64,000 nt of DNA from Chloracidobacterium sp. (GCA_016711345.1 JADJTD010000001.1:1984001-2048000), one strand, 5' to 3'. Positions 1-8,549 are shown, counted from the first letter of the stretch. The notes: generated from the sequence alone by a model not told the origin. A program made the numbers and translations.

Positions 1-37
1 CCATTACGGCGATGAGTTCGTCGAAAGATTTTGACAT
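1..37 (-). CDS. 5' end of a probable MazG-type nucleotide pyrophosphohydrolase (partial)
   Basis: The first 37 bases read on the minus strand as an ATG at 37-35 followed by SKSFDELIAVM, then run off the window. MazG-family nucleoside triphosphate pyrophosphohydrolases commonly begin with a similar K-x-F-D-E-L-x-x-I/V-M stretch just before the catalytic helices. Only 12 codons are visible, so the assignment is a resemblance and not a domain match. The gene is divergent from the DUF1844 gene at 175 and is separated from it by a repeat-rich spacer. Confidence 0.4.
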   Translation of the reverse strand, partial: MSKSFDELIAVM

Positions 38-47
38 AGGACTATTT

Positions 48-135
48 AAGTCTAGGAAGTCTGGAAAGTCTAGGAAGTCTGGGAAGGTAGAAGATTCTTC
101 CTCGACTTCCCAGACTTTCCACGACTTCCGAGACT
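48..135. repeat. Period-9 AAGTCT repeat with inverted arm
   Basis: AAGTCT occurs at 48, 57, 66 and 75, giving a nonamer tandem array of the type AAGTCTAGG/AAGTCTGGA. The stretch 104-135 contains the reverse complement of the array, so the whole element can fold as an imperfect hairpin between two divergent genes. No protein is encoded. It belongs to a group of short-period repeats also seen at 24822 and 34025. Function unknown; any promoters for the two flanking genes must overlap or abut it. Confidence 0.7.
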
Positions 136-174
136 AACGGCCAAAATGCTACTATCAAACCAAGGTGAAAATAT

Positions 175-735
175 ATGATCGGTCACGACGACGAGAACGA
201 AGAAGTACATTACAAGGTCGCTGACAAGCGAAAATTCAACGCTGACGGCTCGCTGCGCGACGGAGTTACGCTCGATGCAGCGCCGGTAAAACCGGTAGCT
301 CCGGCTGAAGAAACTCCTGCGTCGCCGCCAAAGCAGCAAGTTCAGGAAACTCACATCGGCCCGATGGATGAGGAAGAGAAATTTCCGGGCGAAGAAGACG
401 GTGAGGAGATGCCGGGAGCACAAGATCCGGCGAGCTTTGTAAATTTTCTCTCAACACTGGCCACCAACGCCGCCGCTGCTCTCGGCGCAGTTCCGCATCC
501 GGCGACCGGAAAGCGAACGCTTGATCTGGAAACAGGCAAATACTGGCTCGACGTTTTGGGAATGGTGAAAGAAAAGACCAAAGGTAATCTTCATCCACAG
601 GAAAGCCGCTTGCTTGAAGGCCTTCTCGGCGATCTGCGACTGCAGTATGTGCAACTCGTAAAAGCAACCGAAGAAAGACTAAAAGCCCAGGCGGCCCAGC
701 AATTCTCCGGCTCTGATATTTTAGGCAAGAAATAG
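175..735 (+). CDS. DUF1844 domain protein
   Basis: A 186-residue soluble protein. Residues 1-85 are acidic, Pro/Glu-rich and probably disordered. The C-terminal half (about 88-165) matches the DUF1844 pattern: a D-x-A-S-F start, a helix rich in Leu/Ala (FLSTLATNAAAALG), then a G-K-R-T-L-D-L-E-T-G segment and a helix around W-L-D-V-L. No signal peptide. The ATG at 175 follows AAGGTG (162-167) at suitable distance. The family is widespread in Acidobacteriota and deltaproteobacteria and has no established function. An MBL-fold gene follows about 100 bp later, with a palindromic repeat between them. Confidence 0.85.
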   Translation: MIGHDDENEEVHYKVADKRKFNADGSLRDGVTLDAAPVKPVAPAEETPASPPKQQVQETHIGPMDEEEKFPGEEDGEEMPGAQDPASFVNFLSTLATNAAAALGAVPHPATGKRTLDLETGKYWLDVLGMVKEKTKGNLHPQESRLLEGLLGDLRLQYVQLVKATEERLKAQAAQQFSGSDILGKK

Positions 736-741
736 ATTCAC

Positions 742-811
742 CACAGAGAACACAGAGAGCACTGAGAAAATCCACAACTATTTTCTTCCATATCTCTCTG
801 TGTTCTCTGTG
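742..811. repeat. Palindromic intergenic repeat, CACAGAGAACACAGAG family
   Basis: CACAGAGAACACAGAGAG at 742-759 is the exact reverse complement of 794-811, and a further TTCTCTGTGG follows, so this is a long stem-loop of about 18 perfect pairs. It sits between the DUF1844 and MBL-fold genes, both on the plus strand. Related sequence occurs around 13540-13625 and as a half-element around 18135-18155. It could act as a transcript-end structure or as a mobile REP-like element; no transposase is nearby. Confidence 0.8.
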
Positions 812-835
812 TTCTCTGTGGTTAAATCTTCTTAG

Positions 836-1603
836 ATGAAGCTCACATTTCTCGGTACAGGTACTTCGACTGGCGTTCCGTCTATCGGGTGTGACTGTGA
901 GACTTGTCTTTCGGACGATTTGCGTGACAAACGGTTGCGTGTTTCTATTCTTATTGAGCACCGGGATAAAAAGATACTGGTCGATACTTCAATTGATTTT
1001 CGGCAGCAGGCTTTGAGAGCAAAGATCAGCCATCTCGATGTTGTATTGATCACGCATTGCCATGTCGATCATGTTTTTGGGCTTGATGACATTCGGCCGT
1101 TGAACTTTCGCCACGGAGCGATGGGCGTTTATGCGAATGAGATCGCGTGGACCGACCTTCGACGGATTTTTCAATATATTTTCAATCCAACACATTTTGG
1201 CGGCGGCCTGCCGCAATTGATACCGCATACGGTTCAGCCTAATTCGCCATTTTGTATCGGCGAGGATCTTGAAATAACGCCGCTTGAGGTTATCCACGGT
1301 AAACTGCCGGTCATCGCCTACCGCTTTAACGATTTTGCATACGCGACCGACTTGAAAATTATCCCGCCTGCGTCGATGGACGGCCTTCGTGATCTCGATG
1401 TTCTGGTATTGGATTGTGTCCGTATCAAACCTCACTCGACGCATCTCTGCCTCGAAGAAGCTCTTGAAATAATCGCCGATCTCCGTCCAAAACGTGCTTT
1501 TCTCACGCACCTCAACCACGACATTCTCCACGAACGCGATTCCAGCCTTTTGCCCGACAACGTGTCGTTTGCCCACGACGAATTGGTTGTTGATCAGCTC
1601 TGA
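836..1603 (+). CDS. MBL-fold metallo-hydrolase, PhnP-like phosphodiesterase
   Basis: A 255-residue cytoplasmic protein starting with the typical M-K-L-T-F-L-G-T-G-T-S-x-G-V-P of the PhnP/cyclic-phosphodiesterase branch of the metallo-beta-lactamase fold. The metal-binding H-x-H-x-D-H motif is at residues 74-79 (HCHVDH). A Cys-x-C-x2-C near residues 20-24 (CDCETC) resembles the zinc-binding insertion of PhnP. Further His/Asp ligands are visible in VIHGKLP, YATDLK and the C-terminal FLTHLNHD. The family hydrolyses phosphodiesters such as cyclic phosphoribosyl phosphate, but there are no phn genes in this window, so the substrate is open. Confidence 0.88.
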   Translation: MKLTFLGTGTSTGVPSIGCDCETCLSDDLRDKRLRVSILIEHRDKKILVDTSIDFRQQALRAKISHLDVVLITHCHVDHVFGLDDIRPLNFRHGAMGVYANEIAWTDLRRIFQYIFNPTHFGGGLPQLIPHTVQPNSPFCIGEDLEITPLEVIHGKLPVIAYRFNDFAYATDLKIIPPASMDGLRDLDVLVLDCVRIKPHSTHLCLEEALEIIADLRPKRAFLTHLNHDILHERDSSLLPDNVSFAHDELVVDQL

Positions 1604-1781
1604 TCCTGACAATTTTTTCCTCAAAGTTGCTGTTACGACTTGTTTAATTCTTGATTAAATTAAACTTACACAGTTCGCGCTGTAAAACCCGTGTCAATTT
1701 AACCCATAACTTTATCCTGCGCGCGTTAAATGTTGCAAAATCTATACTTAGCAGAAACTTTTAAAACCACCACATTTAGTG

Positions 1782-1810
1782 TTGACAAAGCGTTTTGACT
1801 ACAATATAGT
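1782..1810 (+). promoter_or_regulatory. Sigma70-like promoter of nrdA with overlapping palindrome
   Basis: TTGACA (1782-1787), a 17-bp spacer and TATAGT (1805-1810) form a near-consensus housekeeping promoter about 154 bp upstream of the nrdA ATG. The palindrome GACTACAATATAGTC (1797-1811) covers the -10 element. Bacterial ribonucleotide reductase promoters are often repressed by NrdR through AT-rich boxes that overlap the promoter, so this is a possible operator, although it is not a clean match to the NrdR box. The rest of 1604-1781 is AT-rich and shows no gene. Confidence 0.6.
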
Positions 1811-1866
1811 CTATACCACTGCAGGAAATAGCCTTTGATTTTTTATCCAAAGACCCGCCTGCAAAT

Positions 1867-1922
1867 ACACAAATATATTAGTGTGAACAACGGCCACGCT
1901 TGAAAAACACCAAGCGTGGAGG
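1867..1922 (+). promoter_or_regulatory. nrdA leader: ACAC/GTGT palindrome and 9-bp hairpin
   Basis: Inside the presumed nrdA 5' leader, ACAC and GTGT arms (1867-1884) flank an AT-rich decamer, a second NrdR-like palindrome. It is followed by a perfect 9-bp stem, CCACGCTTG (1894-1902) pairing with CAAGCGTGG (1911-1919) across an 8-nt A-rich loop. A GGAGG (1918-1922) overlaps the 3' side of the stem but lies about 41 nt from the best ATG at 1964, too far for a normal ribosome site. Regulatory role inferred only. Confidence 0.45.
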
Positions 1923-1963
1923 TGGGACTTTCTCTCTCTTTTTCACGCAAACAGGCTACCAAA

Positions 1964-4378
1964 ATGGATACGTTCTCAGCACAAACCGGCACAGCAGCAA
2001 CCCGCCAAACAGACAACAACGCACAAACCTCAATGCAGGTCCGCAAACGGAACGGATCACTCGAACCGGTCGATATAAATAAGATCGTCCGCGCGATCAC
2101 GCGATGCTGCGTTAATCTGCCGTCGGTCGATAGCCTTCGCATTGCAACAAAGACGATCAGCGGCCTATATGATGGTGCTACGACACAGGAACTCGATAAG
2201 CTTTCGATCCAAACTGCGGCCAGCCTGATCTTTGAGGAGCCGGAATATTCACTGCTCGCGGCACGTTTGTTGAATCAGTACATCGAGAAAGAGGTTCGCA
2301 ATCAGGAGATACATTCGTTCTCACAATCGATAGCTTTTGGGGTTAAAGAAGGTTTGATCGGCGAACGCGTTGCCAATTTTGTGATCGAAAACAGCCGCAA
2401 GCTGAACGACGCTATCGACCAGACGCGAAACGACCTTTTTGAGTTTTTCGGCCTGCGCACATTATATGACCGCTATCTTTTGAAAAATCCGCAAACACGC
2501 GACGTTATCGAATCGCCCCAGTTTTTCTGGATGCGCGTCGCCTGCGGACTGGCAGAAAACCCTTACGAAGCAATTGATCTTTATCGTCTTTTCTCGTCGC
2601 TGGAATATGTTCCGTCGACGCCAACGCTCTTCAACTCGGGCACACAGCACGAACAACTTTCTTCGTGCTTTTTGCTCGACAGCCCGCAGGACAGCCTCGA
2701 TAGTATATACCGCAAGTATTCCGATGTCGCCATGCTCTCTAAGTTTTCTGGCGGCATCGGAATTGCCTATCATCGGGTGCGTTCGCGTGGGTCGTTGATC
2801 CGCGGTACGAACGGCCATTCGAATGGCATTGTGCCGTGGTTGAAGACGCTTGATTCATCTGTAGCCGCCGTAAATCAAGGCGGAAAACGAAAAGGTGCGT
2901 GCTGTGTGTATCTCGAAACTTGGCACGCCGACATTGAGGACTTTCTCGAACTGCGTGACAACACCGGCGATGAAGCTCAACGCACGCACAACCTGAATCT
3001 GGCGAATTGGATATCGGACCTGTTCATGAAACGCGTGCAGGCCGACGGTGTCTGGTCGCTGTTCGACCCAAAAGTTGTGCCGCATTTTCCTGATCTTTAT
3101 GGCGAAGAATTTGAAGCTGCATATTTGAAAGCCGAGGAAGAAGGCCTGTTTATGCGTCAGGTCAACGCCCGCGACCTCTACGCAAAGATGATGCGGACGA
3201 TGGCGCAGACCGGCAACGGCTGGATGACCTTTAAGGACTCCAGCAACCGTAAATCAAATCAGACCGCAAGGCCCGAAAATGTTGTTCACCTTTCAAATCT
3301 CTGCACGGAGATCGTCGAGGTCACGTCCGACAATGAAACGGCTGTGTGCAATCTCGGCTCGATCAATGCGGCGAGATATGTAAAGGACGGCCAGTTTGAT
3401 TATGAAAAACTGCATCGCAACGTGCGGCTCGCTGTCCGTCAGTTGGATAAGGTGATTGACCTCAATTACTACGCGATCGCCTCGACGGCAGATTCTAACA
3501 ACCGTTGGCGCAACATCGGCCTTGGGCTTATGGGTTTGCAGGATGTTTTCTTTCAGATGCGTCTGCCGTTTGACTCTGATGAGGCTCGAAAGATATCGGC
3601 ACGCATTCAGGAAGAGATCTATTTTGCGGCACTCGATGCTTCCAGCGATCTTGCTATCGAACGCGGCGTGCATCCGGCGTTTCTCGAAACACGCGCTGCA
3701 CACGGTGATCTGCAGTTCGATTTTTGGGGCATCACCCCCGAAGACATGGGCCGTTGGAACGCTTTGCGTGAAAAGATAATGGCTACGGGCCTGCGCAATT
3801 CGCTGATGATCGCAATTGCACCGACCGCTACTATCGCTTCGATTGCGGGCTGCTATGAGTGCATCGAGCCGCAGGTTTCGAACCTGTTCAAACGCGAAAC
3901 GCTGTCGGGTGACTTTGTCCAGATCAATAAATATCTAGTCAAAGAACTAAAGAAGATCAACCTGTGGACCGATGAGATCCGCAACAAGATCAAACTTAGC
4001 GAAGGCTCTGTCCAGGAGATCGCCGAATTTAATGATGAGCTAAAAGCGATCTACCGCACGGCTTGGGAAATACCGATGCGTTCGCTGATCGACATGGCAG
4101 CTGACCGCGGGGCCTTCATCGACCAGAGCCAGTCGCTCAACCTTTTTATGGAAAGCCCGAACATCGGCAAGCTCTCGTCGATGTATATGTACGCCTGGCA
4201 AAAAGGTTTGAAGACGACATATTACCTGCGTTCGCGGCCTGCGACCCGCATCGCTCAGGTTGCGGCTGCTGACAACATCGCATCCTTAATCGAAGAGCCT
4301 ACGAAGAAAATATATACAGATGAAGAAGCGTTGGTTTGTTCATTAGAAAATCCGGAAGCTTGTGAAGCTTGCCAGTAA
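1964..4378 (+). CDS. nrdA: Class Ia ribonucleoside-diphosphate reductase, alpha subunit
   Basis: Large catalytic subunit that reduces ribonucleoside diphosphates to deoxyribonucleotides with the radical supplied by NrdB. An ATP-cone begins at MQVRKRNGSLEPVDINKIV. The catalytic set is present: C235 (in SSCFLL), N445-x-C447-x-E449 (NLCTE) and C462 (AVCNLG). The C-terminus ends in a Cys-x2-Cys pair (CEACQ), as expected for the thioredoxin/glutaredoxin-reduced tail. The open frame extends to a GTG at 1916, but the ATG at 1964 (MDTFSAQ) is preferred because 1916 lies inside a hairpin. About 804 residues, close to the normal length. nrdB follows after one small gene. Confidence 0.95.
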   Translation: MDTFSAQTGTAATRQTDNNAQTSMQVRKRNGSLEPVDINKIVRAITRCCVNLPSVDSLRIATKTISGLYDGATTQELDKLSIQTAASLIFEEPEYSLLAARLLNQYIEKEVRNQEIHSFSQSIAFGVKEGLIGERVANFVIENSRKLNDAIDQTRNDLFEFFGLRTLYDRYLLKNPQTRDVIESPQFFWMRVACGLAENPYEAIDLYRLFSSLEYVPSTPTLFNSGTQHEQLSSCFLLDSPQDSLDSIYRKYSDVAMLSKFSGGIGIAYHRVRSRGSLIRGTNGHSNGIVPWLKTLDSSVAAVNQGGKRKGACCVYLETWHADIEDFLELRDNTGDEAQRTHNLNLANWISDLFMKRVQADGVWSLFDPKVVPHFPDLYGEEFEAAYLKAEEEGLFMRQVNARDLYAKMMRTMAQTGNGWMTFKDSSNRKSNQTARPENVVHLSNLCTEIVEVTSDNETAVCNLGSINAARYVKDGQFDYEKLHRNVRLAVRQLDKVIDLNYYAIASTADSNNRWRNIGLGLMGLQDVFFQMRLPFDSDEARKISARIQEEIYFAALDASSDLAIERGVHPAFLETRAAHGDLQFDFWGITPEDMGRWNALREKIMATGLRNSLMIAIAPTATIASIAGCYECIEPQVSNLFKRETLSGDFVQINKYLVKELKKINLWTDEIRNKIKLSEGSVQEIAEFNDELKAIYRTAWEIPMRSLIDMAADRGAFIDQSQSLNLFMESPNIGKLSSMYMYAWQKGLKTTYYLRSRPATRIAQVAAADNIASLIEEPTKKIYTDEEALVCSLENPEACEACQ

Positions 4379-4401
4379 TTCGATTCGGAGTAAGTTATAG
4401 G

Positions 4402-4446
4402 TGATAACTGAAAATTGATAAGTTCTGAAGAAGTCATCAGTTATCA
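4402..4446. repeat. Stem-loop TGATAACTGA/TCAGTTATCA after nrdA
   Basis: A perfect 10-bp inverted repeat (4402-4411 with 4437-4446) encloses a 25-nt AT-rich loop just downstream of the nrdA stop. There is no T-tract, so it is not a classical intrinsic terminator. It may be an mRNA-end or processing structure between nrdA and the following secreted-protein gene, or another intergenic repeat of this genome. Confidence 0.6.
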
Positions 4447-4481
4447 TTTAGGCCGCACTAACTTTCCGCAAGGTGAAAATA

Positions 4482-4922
4482 ATGATCCAAATAATCCGAT
4501 CCCTGGCGCTTCTGTCAGCGTTCGCGCTATCAGCAATAGCTGCCCATGCCCAAGTCGGCGTTACGTACAACGAAGGGCCGGTAACCTCTGTGACCTACTT
4601 AAAGATCGAGTATGGCCACTTTGACGAATACGTTGACTGGCTCAACTCAACTTGGAAGCCGTTGAATGAAGCCAAAAAGAAGGCTAAGTTGATTATCGAC
4701 TACAAGGTGTTTGCCGCGCGCCCTAAGACACCCGAGGAGCCCAATGTTATCTTCATGATCACATATGCAAATATGGCCGCTTTTGATCGAAGAGCCGAAG
4801 AAGATGCAATCGCCGTAAAGATGGTCGGCAGTCCAAAAGATCAGAACAAGGCGAGGGTAGAGCGCAGTGCCTATAGGAAAAATCTTGGCAGTGAGCTGAT
4901 CCGAGAAGTCATCCTGAAGTGA
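4482..4922 (+). CDS. Small secreted protein of unknown function between nrdA and nrdB
   Basis: About 146 residues. The ATG at 4482 has AAGGTG eight bases upstream and gives a clear signal peptide (hydrophobic core SLALLSAFALSAIAAHA, cleavage after AHA/Q). The upstream GTG at 4473 is less likely. The mature part (YLKIEYGHFDEYVDWL..., later VIFMITYANMAAFDRR) has alternating strands and helices that faintly resemble dimeric alpha/beta-barrel proteins, but I do not recognise a named family. It interrupts the nrdA-nrdB pair on the same strand; a periplasmic protein has no obvious role in nucleotide reduction, so the position may be a chance insertion. Confidence 0.75.
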   Translation: MIQIIRSLALLSAFALSAIAAHAQVGVTYNEGPVTSVTYLKIEYGHFDEYVDWLNSTWKPLNEAKKKAKLIIDYKVFAARPKTPEEPNVIFMITYANMAAFDRRAEEDAIAVKMVGSPKDQNKARVERSAYRKNLGSELIREVILK

Positions 4923-5040
4923 TGCGTATAAGCGAAAGAGGCGAAAATAGATTGCGTGGCGTTATTCAAGCGGATGCCGCCTTTCGGCACGGGTTAATTC
5001 AGGAGTTGTCAGTTATTCCGAATGTTCGGGAAAGGAAATT

Positions 5041-6039
5041 ATGCTGTTAGATCAAGGTTTCAATTTAACGCTTCGACCGATGAAGTATCCGCAGTTTTAT
5101 GAAATGTATAAAAATGCGATCAAGAACACGTGGACCGTCGAGGAAGTTGATTTTTCGACTGACGTGAACGACCTTCGAAATAAGATGACGCCGTCGGAGC
5201 GTCATATGATCAATCGTCTGGTGGCGTTTTTTGCGACCGGCGATTCGATCGTTTCGAACAACCTTGTCCTCAATCTCTACAAGCACATCAATTCACCCGA
5301 AGCGCGGATGTATCTCTCACGGCAGCTTTACGAAGAGGCCGTTCATGTTCAGTTTTACCTGACGCTGCTCGATACTTACATTCCCGACCACAAAGAACGC
5401 GAACAGGCGTTTGCGGCTGTTCAGAATATTCCATCGATCCATAAAAAAGCTGAATTTTGCTTTAAATGGATCGACTCGATCCAGAGTCTCGACGCTCTTC
5501 AGACAAAGGATGACCGGCGGCAGTTTTTGCTGAATCTGATGTGCTTTGCGACCTGTATCGAAGGGCTGTTTTTCTTCGCGGCGTTCGCATACGTCTATTT
5601 TCTGCGGTCAAAGGGCTTGCTTCACGGCCTTGCGGCCGGAACTAACTGGGTTTTCCGCGACGAATCGGCTCACATGGCGTTTGCCCTCGATGTAATCAAA
5701 GAGGTCCGCAACGAAGAGCCGGAACTCTTTGACGACCAGCTCCACGGCCAGATCGTCGCGATGATCGACGAAGCAGTCGAGTGCGAAATGCAGTTTGCCG
5801 AAGACATCCTCAGCGGCGGCATCTCGGGCCTGTCAGTCGCCGATATGCGTCAGTATCTCGAATTCATTGCTGATCAGCGATTGGTAATGCTAGGCCTGCA
5901 AAAAGTTTACGGAGCAAAAAATCCATTCTCGTTCATGGACCTACAGGACGTGCAAGAACTCGCCAACTTCTTCGAACGCCGAGTTTCGGCCTATCAAGTC
6001 GCCGTCGCCGGCGAAGTTAGCTTTAGCGAAGCATTCTAG
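5041..6039 (+). CDS. nrdB: Class Ia ribonucleoside-diphosphate reductase, beta subunit
   Basis: 332 residues, the radical-generating subunit. Visible di-iron ligands are D68 (ATGDSIV), E99 and H102 (EEAVH), a Glu in CIEGLFFF, and a Glu and His in RDESAHM. The radical tyrosine is present as Y106, four residues after H102, so this is a tyrosyl-radical enzyme and not a Tyr-less variant. The start is supported by GGGAAAGGA 5-6 bases before the ATG. The C-terminal peptide (AGEVSFSEAF) resembles the tail by which NrdB docks onto NrdA. A decayed copy of this 3' end lies at 8305-8432. Confidence 0.95.
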   Translation: MLLDQGFNLTLRPMKYPQFYEMYKNAIKNTWTVEEVDFSTDVNDLRNKMTPSERHMINRLVAFFATGDSIVSNNLVLNLYKHINSPEARMYLSRQLYEEAVHVQFYLTLLDTYIPDHKEREQAFAAVQNIPSIHKKAEFCFKWIDSIQSLDALQTKDDRRQFLLNLMCFATCIEGLFFFAAFAYVYFLRSKGLLHGLAAGTNWVFRDESAHMAFALDVIKEVRNEEPELFDDQLHGQIVAMIDEAVECEMQFAEDILSGGISGLSVADMRQYLEFIADQRLVMLGLQKVYGAKNPFSFMDLQDVQELANFFERRVSAYQVAVAGEVSFSEAF

Positions 6040-6074
6040 ACCCCCATGTAAAAAGTAGATAGAAAAATGCCAGG

Positions 6075-8093
6075 TCAAAAAGACGCGGCGTCCATATCGA
6101 CCGCCGTAACAAAACCTCCTAGTACTGCGGTTAACTGGCTACCTGGACGGTCAAATTCTACCCCCGACTTCACCACATTCGTAACGGTCAACCGATACTT
6201 CCCGGGAATGGAGTTCACGGAAAACGATGCAACGCCAAGTCGGTTCGTTTGACTTGAGTGATACGCTAAGCCTCCATTCGGAGTGCTCCATATTATCTCT
6301 ACGGCTGCGTCTGGCACAGGATTGCTTGCCGCATCCCTGACCTTGACCTTTCCAAAAACAGTGATCCCGTTAACGTTTACCGCAGTGAGAAGGATCTCGC
6401 TAACACGCATAACTGTAGACACAGAAGTTCCTACTACGACGTTCACCTCAGACTGATTCCAATTGCCTAGCGTGTCATATGCGTAAGCTCTGATCTTATA
6501 TGTTGCAGGCACGAGTTGGCTCGTATCCCAGTTTAGGGAAAGTTCGCCGCCGCCGTCAGTCGATCCGATTACCACTTGCTGACCCGAGTATTGGTTCCAA
6601 AAACTGATCTCCTGATATTCAACCGCAACATTGTCAGTCGCCAGGGCCCTTACCGGAACGATCCCGGAAACATTGGCTCCCTCAGAGGGTTCAAGGAGCA
6701 CGACCTCCGGCGGCGTAATATCAAGCGGAGTTGCCGGAGACGTTACAGTCGCAATATTGGACCACGGGCTCGGACCGCCGATACCGACGGCTCTGATGCG
6801 GTAATCGTAGGTTATGTTGACGCCGACAGTCGTGTCGGAATGATGAGTAGGCGTTCCAGGCGGTGTGAGAGATAGAGTTACCCATTCATTTCTACCGGCA
6901 ACACTTCGTTGCAACTCGTAACCGTTGGTCAGCGGACTTGTGTTCGCCCAGTTGAGATCGATCGAATTATAAGGCTCCATCCGAGTCCCAGGATGGGCAA
7001 CACCATCTAATCCGGTTGGAGCGGTCGGAGGCGGCAAAGTCCCTGTCGGCGAAAGCAAAACTACGCCATTCTCACCGCTAACCGTATTGCGTCCGATCGT
7101 AACGATCTGTCGACTGTCGTTAATAAATGCACCGTTGCCGGTAATTGTCCATCCTGCACTCGTAACCGCCGGATCCAACAAACTCCAAACCGGAAATGTG
7201 CCTAAGCCATCCAGATAAACGCCCGCTCCGAGTTCGCCGTAACCGATGTCGCCCAGTGAATTGATGCCCTGTACCGACGTATATCGGCTCGAGCCCGCGA
7301 TGAATGTCCAGATTCCGTCGAGACCGCGTCGGAATACCGAAACGATATTCAACGACGTCGAGCGAAGCGTTGACGACCCTGCGATCATGCCGCTTGCATT
7401 AATTGCCGTGCTGGTTATGTCATTGTAATTTGCCGGCCCCTGCCCGGTCACGTCTACCTGTCCGGTCACGAGGTTGAGCCGCTCTTGTCCGCCGACGATG
7501 ATCCCGGAATTATTGATATCGCGAGGCACGATCCAAAATCCATAAGATGCCAGCGCCGTGAAGCCCGCAGAATCGCTGTAAACCCAACCCTGGCCGGTCG
7601 GCTGATAACCTAAATTGCTCCGTGAGCCAACGATCTTTCCGACATCGTTGATTGCCGTCGCGAATGATGTTGGGTCGTTGCTGATGCGAGGCAAGACCTG
7701 CAAAACATAACCACTTGTTTCCGGCGTCCATCTCACGGCGACTGCCACCCATTGCGGACTGTATGAGACACCGACAATGACACCATTGTTATTGATGTCG
7801 GTCGGGAAAGTCGTCATCGAACCCGCCGGTGCCGGCAATGGTGCAAACGGCTGACCGTCAACGCTCACTAGCGGCTGAAAGGTGCTGCCGACCGTTCTGT
7901 AGCCAACAATAGCGCCGGCATTGTTCACGGCTGTCACCGTTCCATTGCCTATGAATCGCAGGTCTAGAACCGGTGGAACGGTCTGAGCCGGTATAACTAA
8001 AACCGCTGTAGCTAATAAAAGGAAAAGGCAGGAAAAAAGAGTGCTTGATGAAAATGAATGAACCGAATCACGACCATTGAAACTATTGCTCAT
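6075..8093 (-). CDS. Secreted HAF-repeat protein with FnIII and Ig-like domains
   Basis: About 672 residues when started at the ATG at 8093, chosen because a perfect AGGAGG (8101-8106 on the plus strand as CCTCCT) sits seven bases before it; the frame opens at 8135. A signal segment (FSCLFLLLATAVLVIP) is followed by repeats of the form I-N-N-x-G-x-I-V-G (about residues 50-340), which are the extracellular HAF repeats. Then come a fibronectin type III-like domain (from APTGL), an Ig-like segment starting DITPPEVVLLEP, and a C-terminal Ig-like domain. Probably exported and surface-associated, function unknown. It is convergent with nrdB and lies between nrdB and an nrdB remnant. Confidence 0.8.
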   Translation of the reverse strand: MSNSFNGRDSVHSFSSSTLFSCLFLLLATAVLVIPAQTVPPVLDLRFIGNGTVTAVNNAGAIVGYRTVGSTFQPLVSVDGQPFAPLPAPAGSMTTFPTDINNNGVIVGVSYSPQWVAVAVRWTPETSGYVLQVLPRISNDPTSFATAINDVGKIVGSRSNLGYQPTGQGWVYSDSAGFTALASYGFWIVPRDINNSGIIVGGQERLNLVTGQVDVTGQGPANYNDITSTAINASGMIAGSSTLRSTSLNIVSVFRRGLDGIWTFIAGSSRYTSVQGINSLGDIGYGELGAGVYLDGLGTFPVWSLLDPAVTSAGWTITGNGAFINDSRQIVTIGRNTVSGENGVVLLSPTGTLPPPTAPTGLDGVAHPGTRMEPYNSIDLNWANTSPLTNGYELQRSVAGRNEWVTLSLTPPGTPTHHSDTTVGVNITYDYRIRAVGIGGPSPWSNIATVTSPATPLDITPPEVVLLEPSEGANVSGIVPVRALATDNVAVEYQEISFWNQYSGQQVVIGSTDGGGELSLNWDTSQLVPATYKIRAYAYDTLGNWNQSEVNVVVGTSVSTVMRVSEILLTAVNVNGITVFGKVKVRDAASNPVPDAAVEIIWSTPNGGLAYHSSQTNRLGVASFSVNSIPGKYRLTVTNVVKSGVEFDRPGSQLTAVLGGFVTAVDMDAASF

Positions 8094-8304
8094 ATCGATA
8101 CCTCCTAGAGCGAGTGGTAATCGACCGGTCGTCATCGGTTCTCATTGAGGCGGCAATTTTGTAAAATGGCCACCTGAACTCGGCGTTTAAAGTTACTCGC
8201 CTACCTAAATGCTCTCACGCAAACCCTGAACGACATGTGACACATATCACATGAGAAAGAATTTTTGATCAAAAGGATGGTGAGGCCTATAACGAAAGAG
8301 TAAC

Positions 8305-8432
8305 GGAGCAAAGAATCCGTTCGCGTTCATGAACTTTAGGACGTTCAGGAACTCGCCAACTTCTTTGAACGTAGCGTCTCAGCGTATTAGGTCGCGGTGG
8401 CTGGGGAGGTCAGTTTCAGCGAGGCATTCTAA
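8305..8432 (+). pseudogene. Decayed copy of the nrdB 3' end
   Basis: This stretch aligns with the last ~130 bases of nrdB (from GAKNPFSFMD to the stop). It keeps reading-frame blocks for GAKNPFAFMN, NFFERSVSAY and VAVAGEVSFSEAF, but has a 1-base deletion near 8335 and a Gln codon changed to TAG within the block after SVSAY. Most differences from nrdB in the intact blocks are at third codon positions, which suggests divergence as a functional homologue before decay and not a recent duplication. The remaining intergenic sequence of 8094-8549 shows no gene; it holds this remnant and the terminator that follows. Confidence 0.85.
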
Positions 8433-8455
8433 GGCCTTTGCGTCCTAGCCAATAA

Positions 8456-8492
8456 GAAAACCCGGACAGGAAATGCTCCCTTCCGGGTTTTC
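8456..8492. terminator. Bidirectional intrinsic terminator
   Basis: GAAAACCCGG (8456-8465) pairs perfectly with CCGGGTTTTC (8483-8492) around a 17-nt loop. A-rich and T-rich flanks are present on both sides, so it can serve either strand. It lies about 58 bases past the sulfatase stop (minus strand) and just downstream of the nrdB remnant (plus strand), and may originally have ended the lost nrdB-like gene. Confidence 0.75.
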
Positions 8493-8549
8493 TCAATTTC
8501 TGCGGAACCTGCTCGACCCGGCCACAGATTCGGGCCGGATCCTCACAGA

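Noticed and set aside
266..961. Minus-strand open frame over DUF1844 and the start of the MBL gene
   Set aside because: It crosses the palindromic repeat and two well-supported genes; low-complexity translation.
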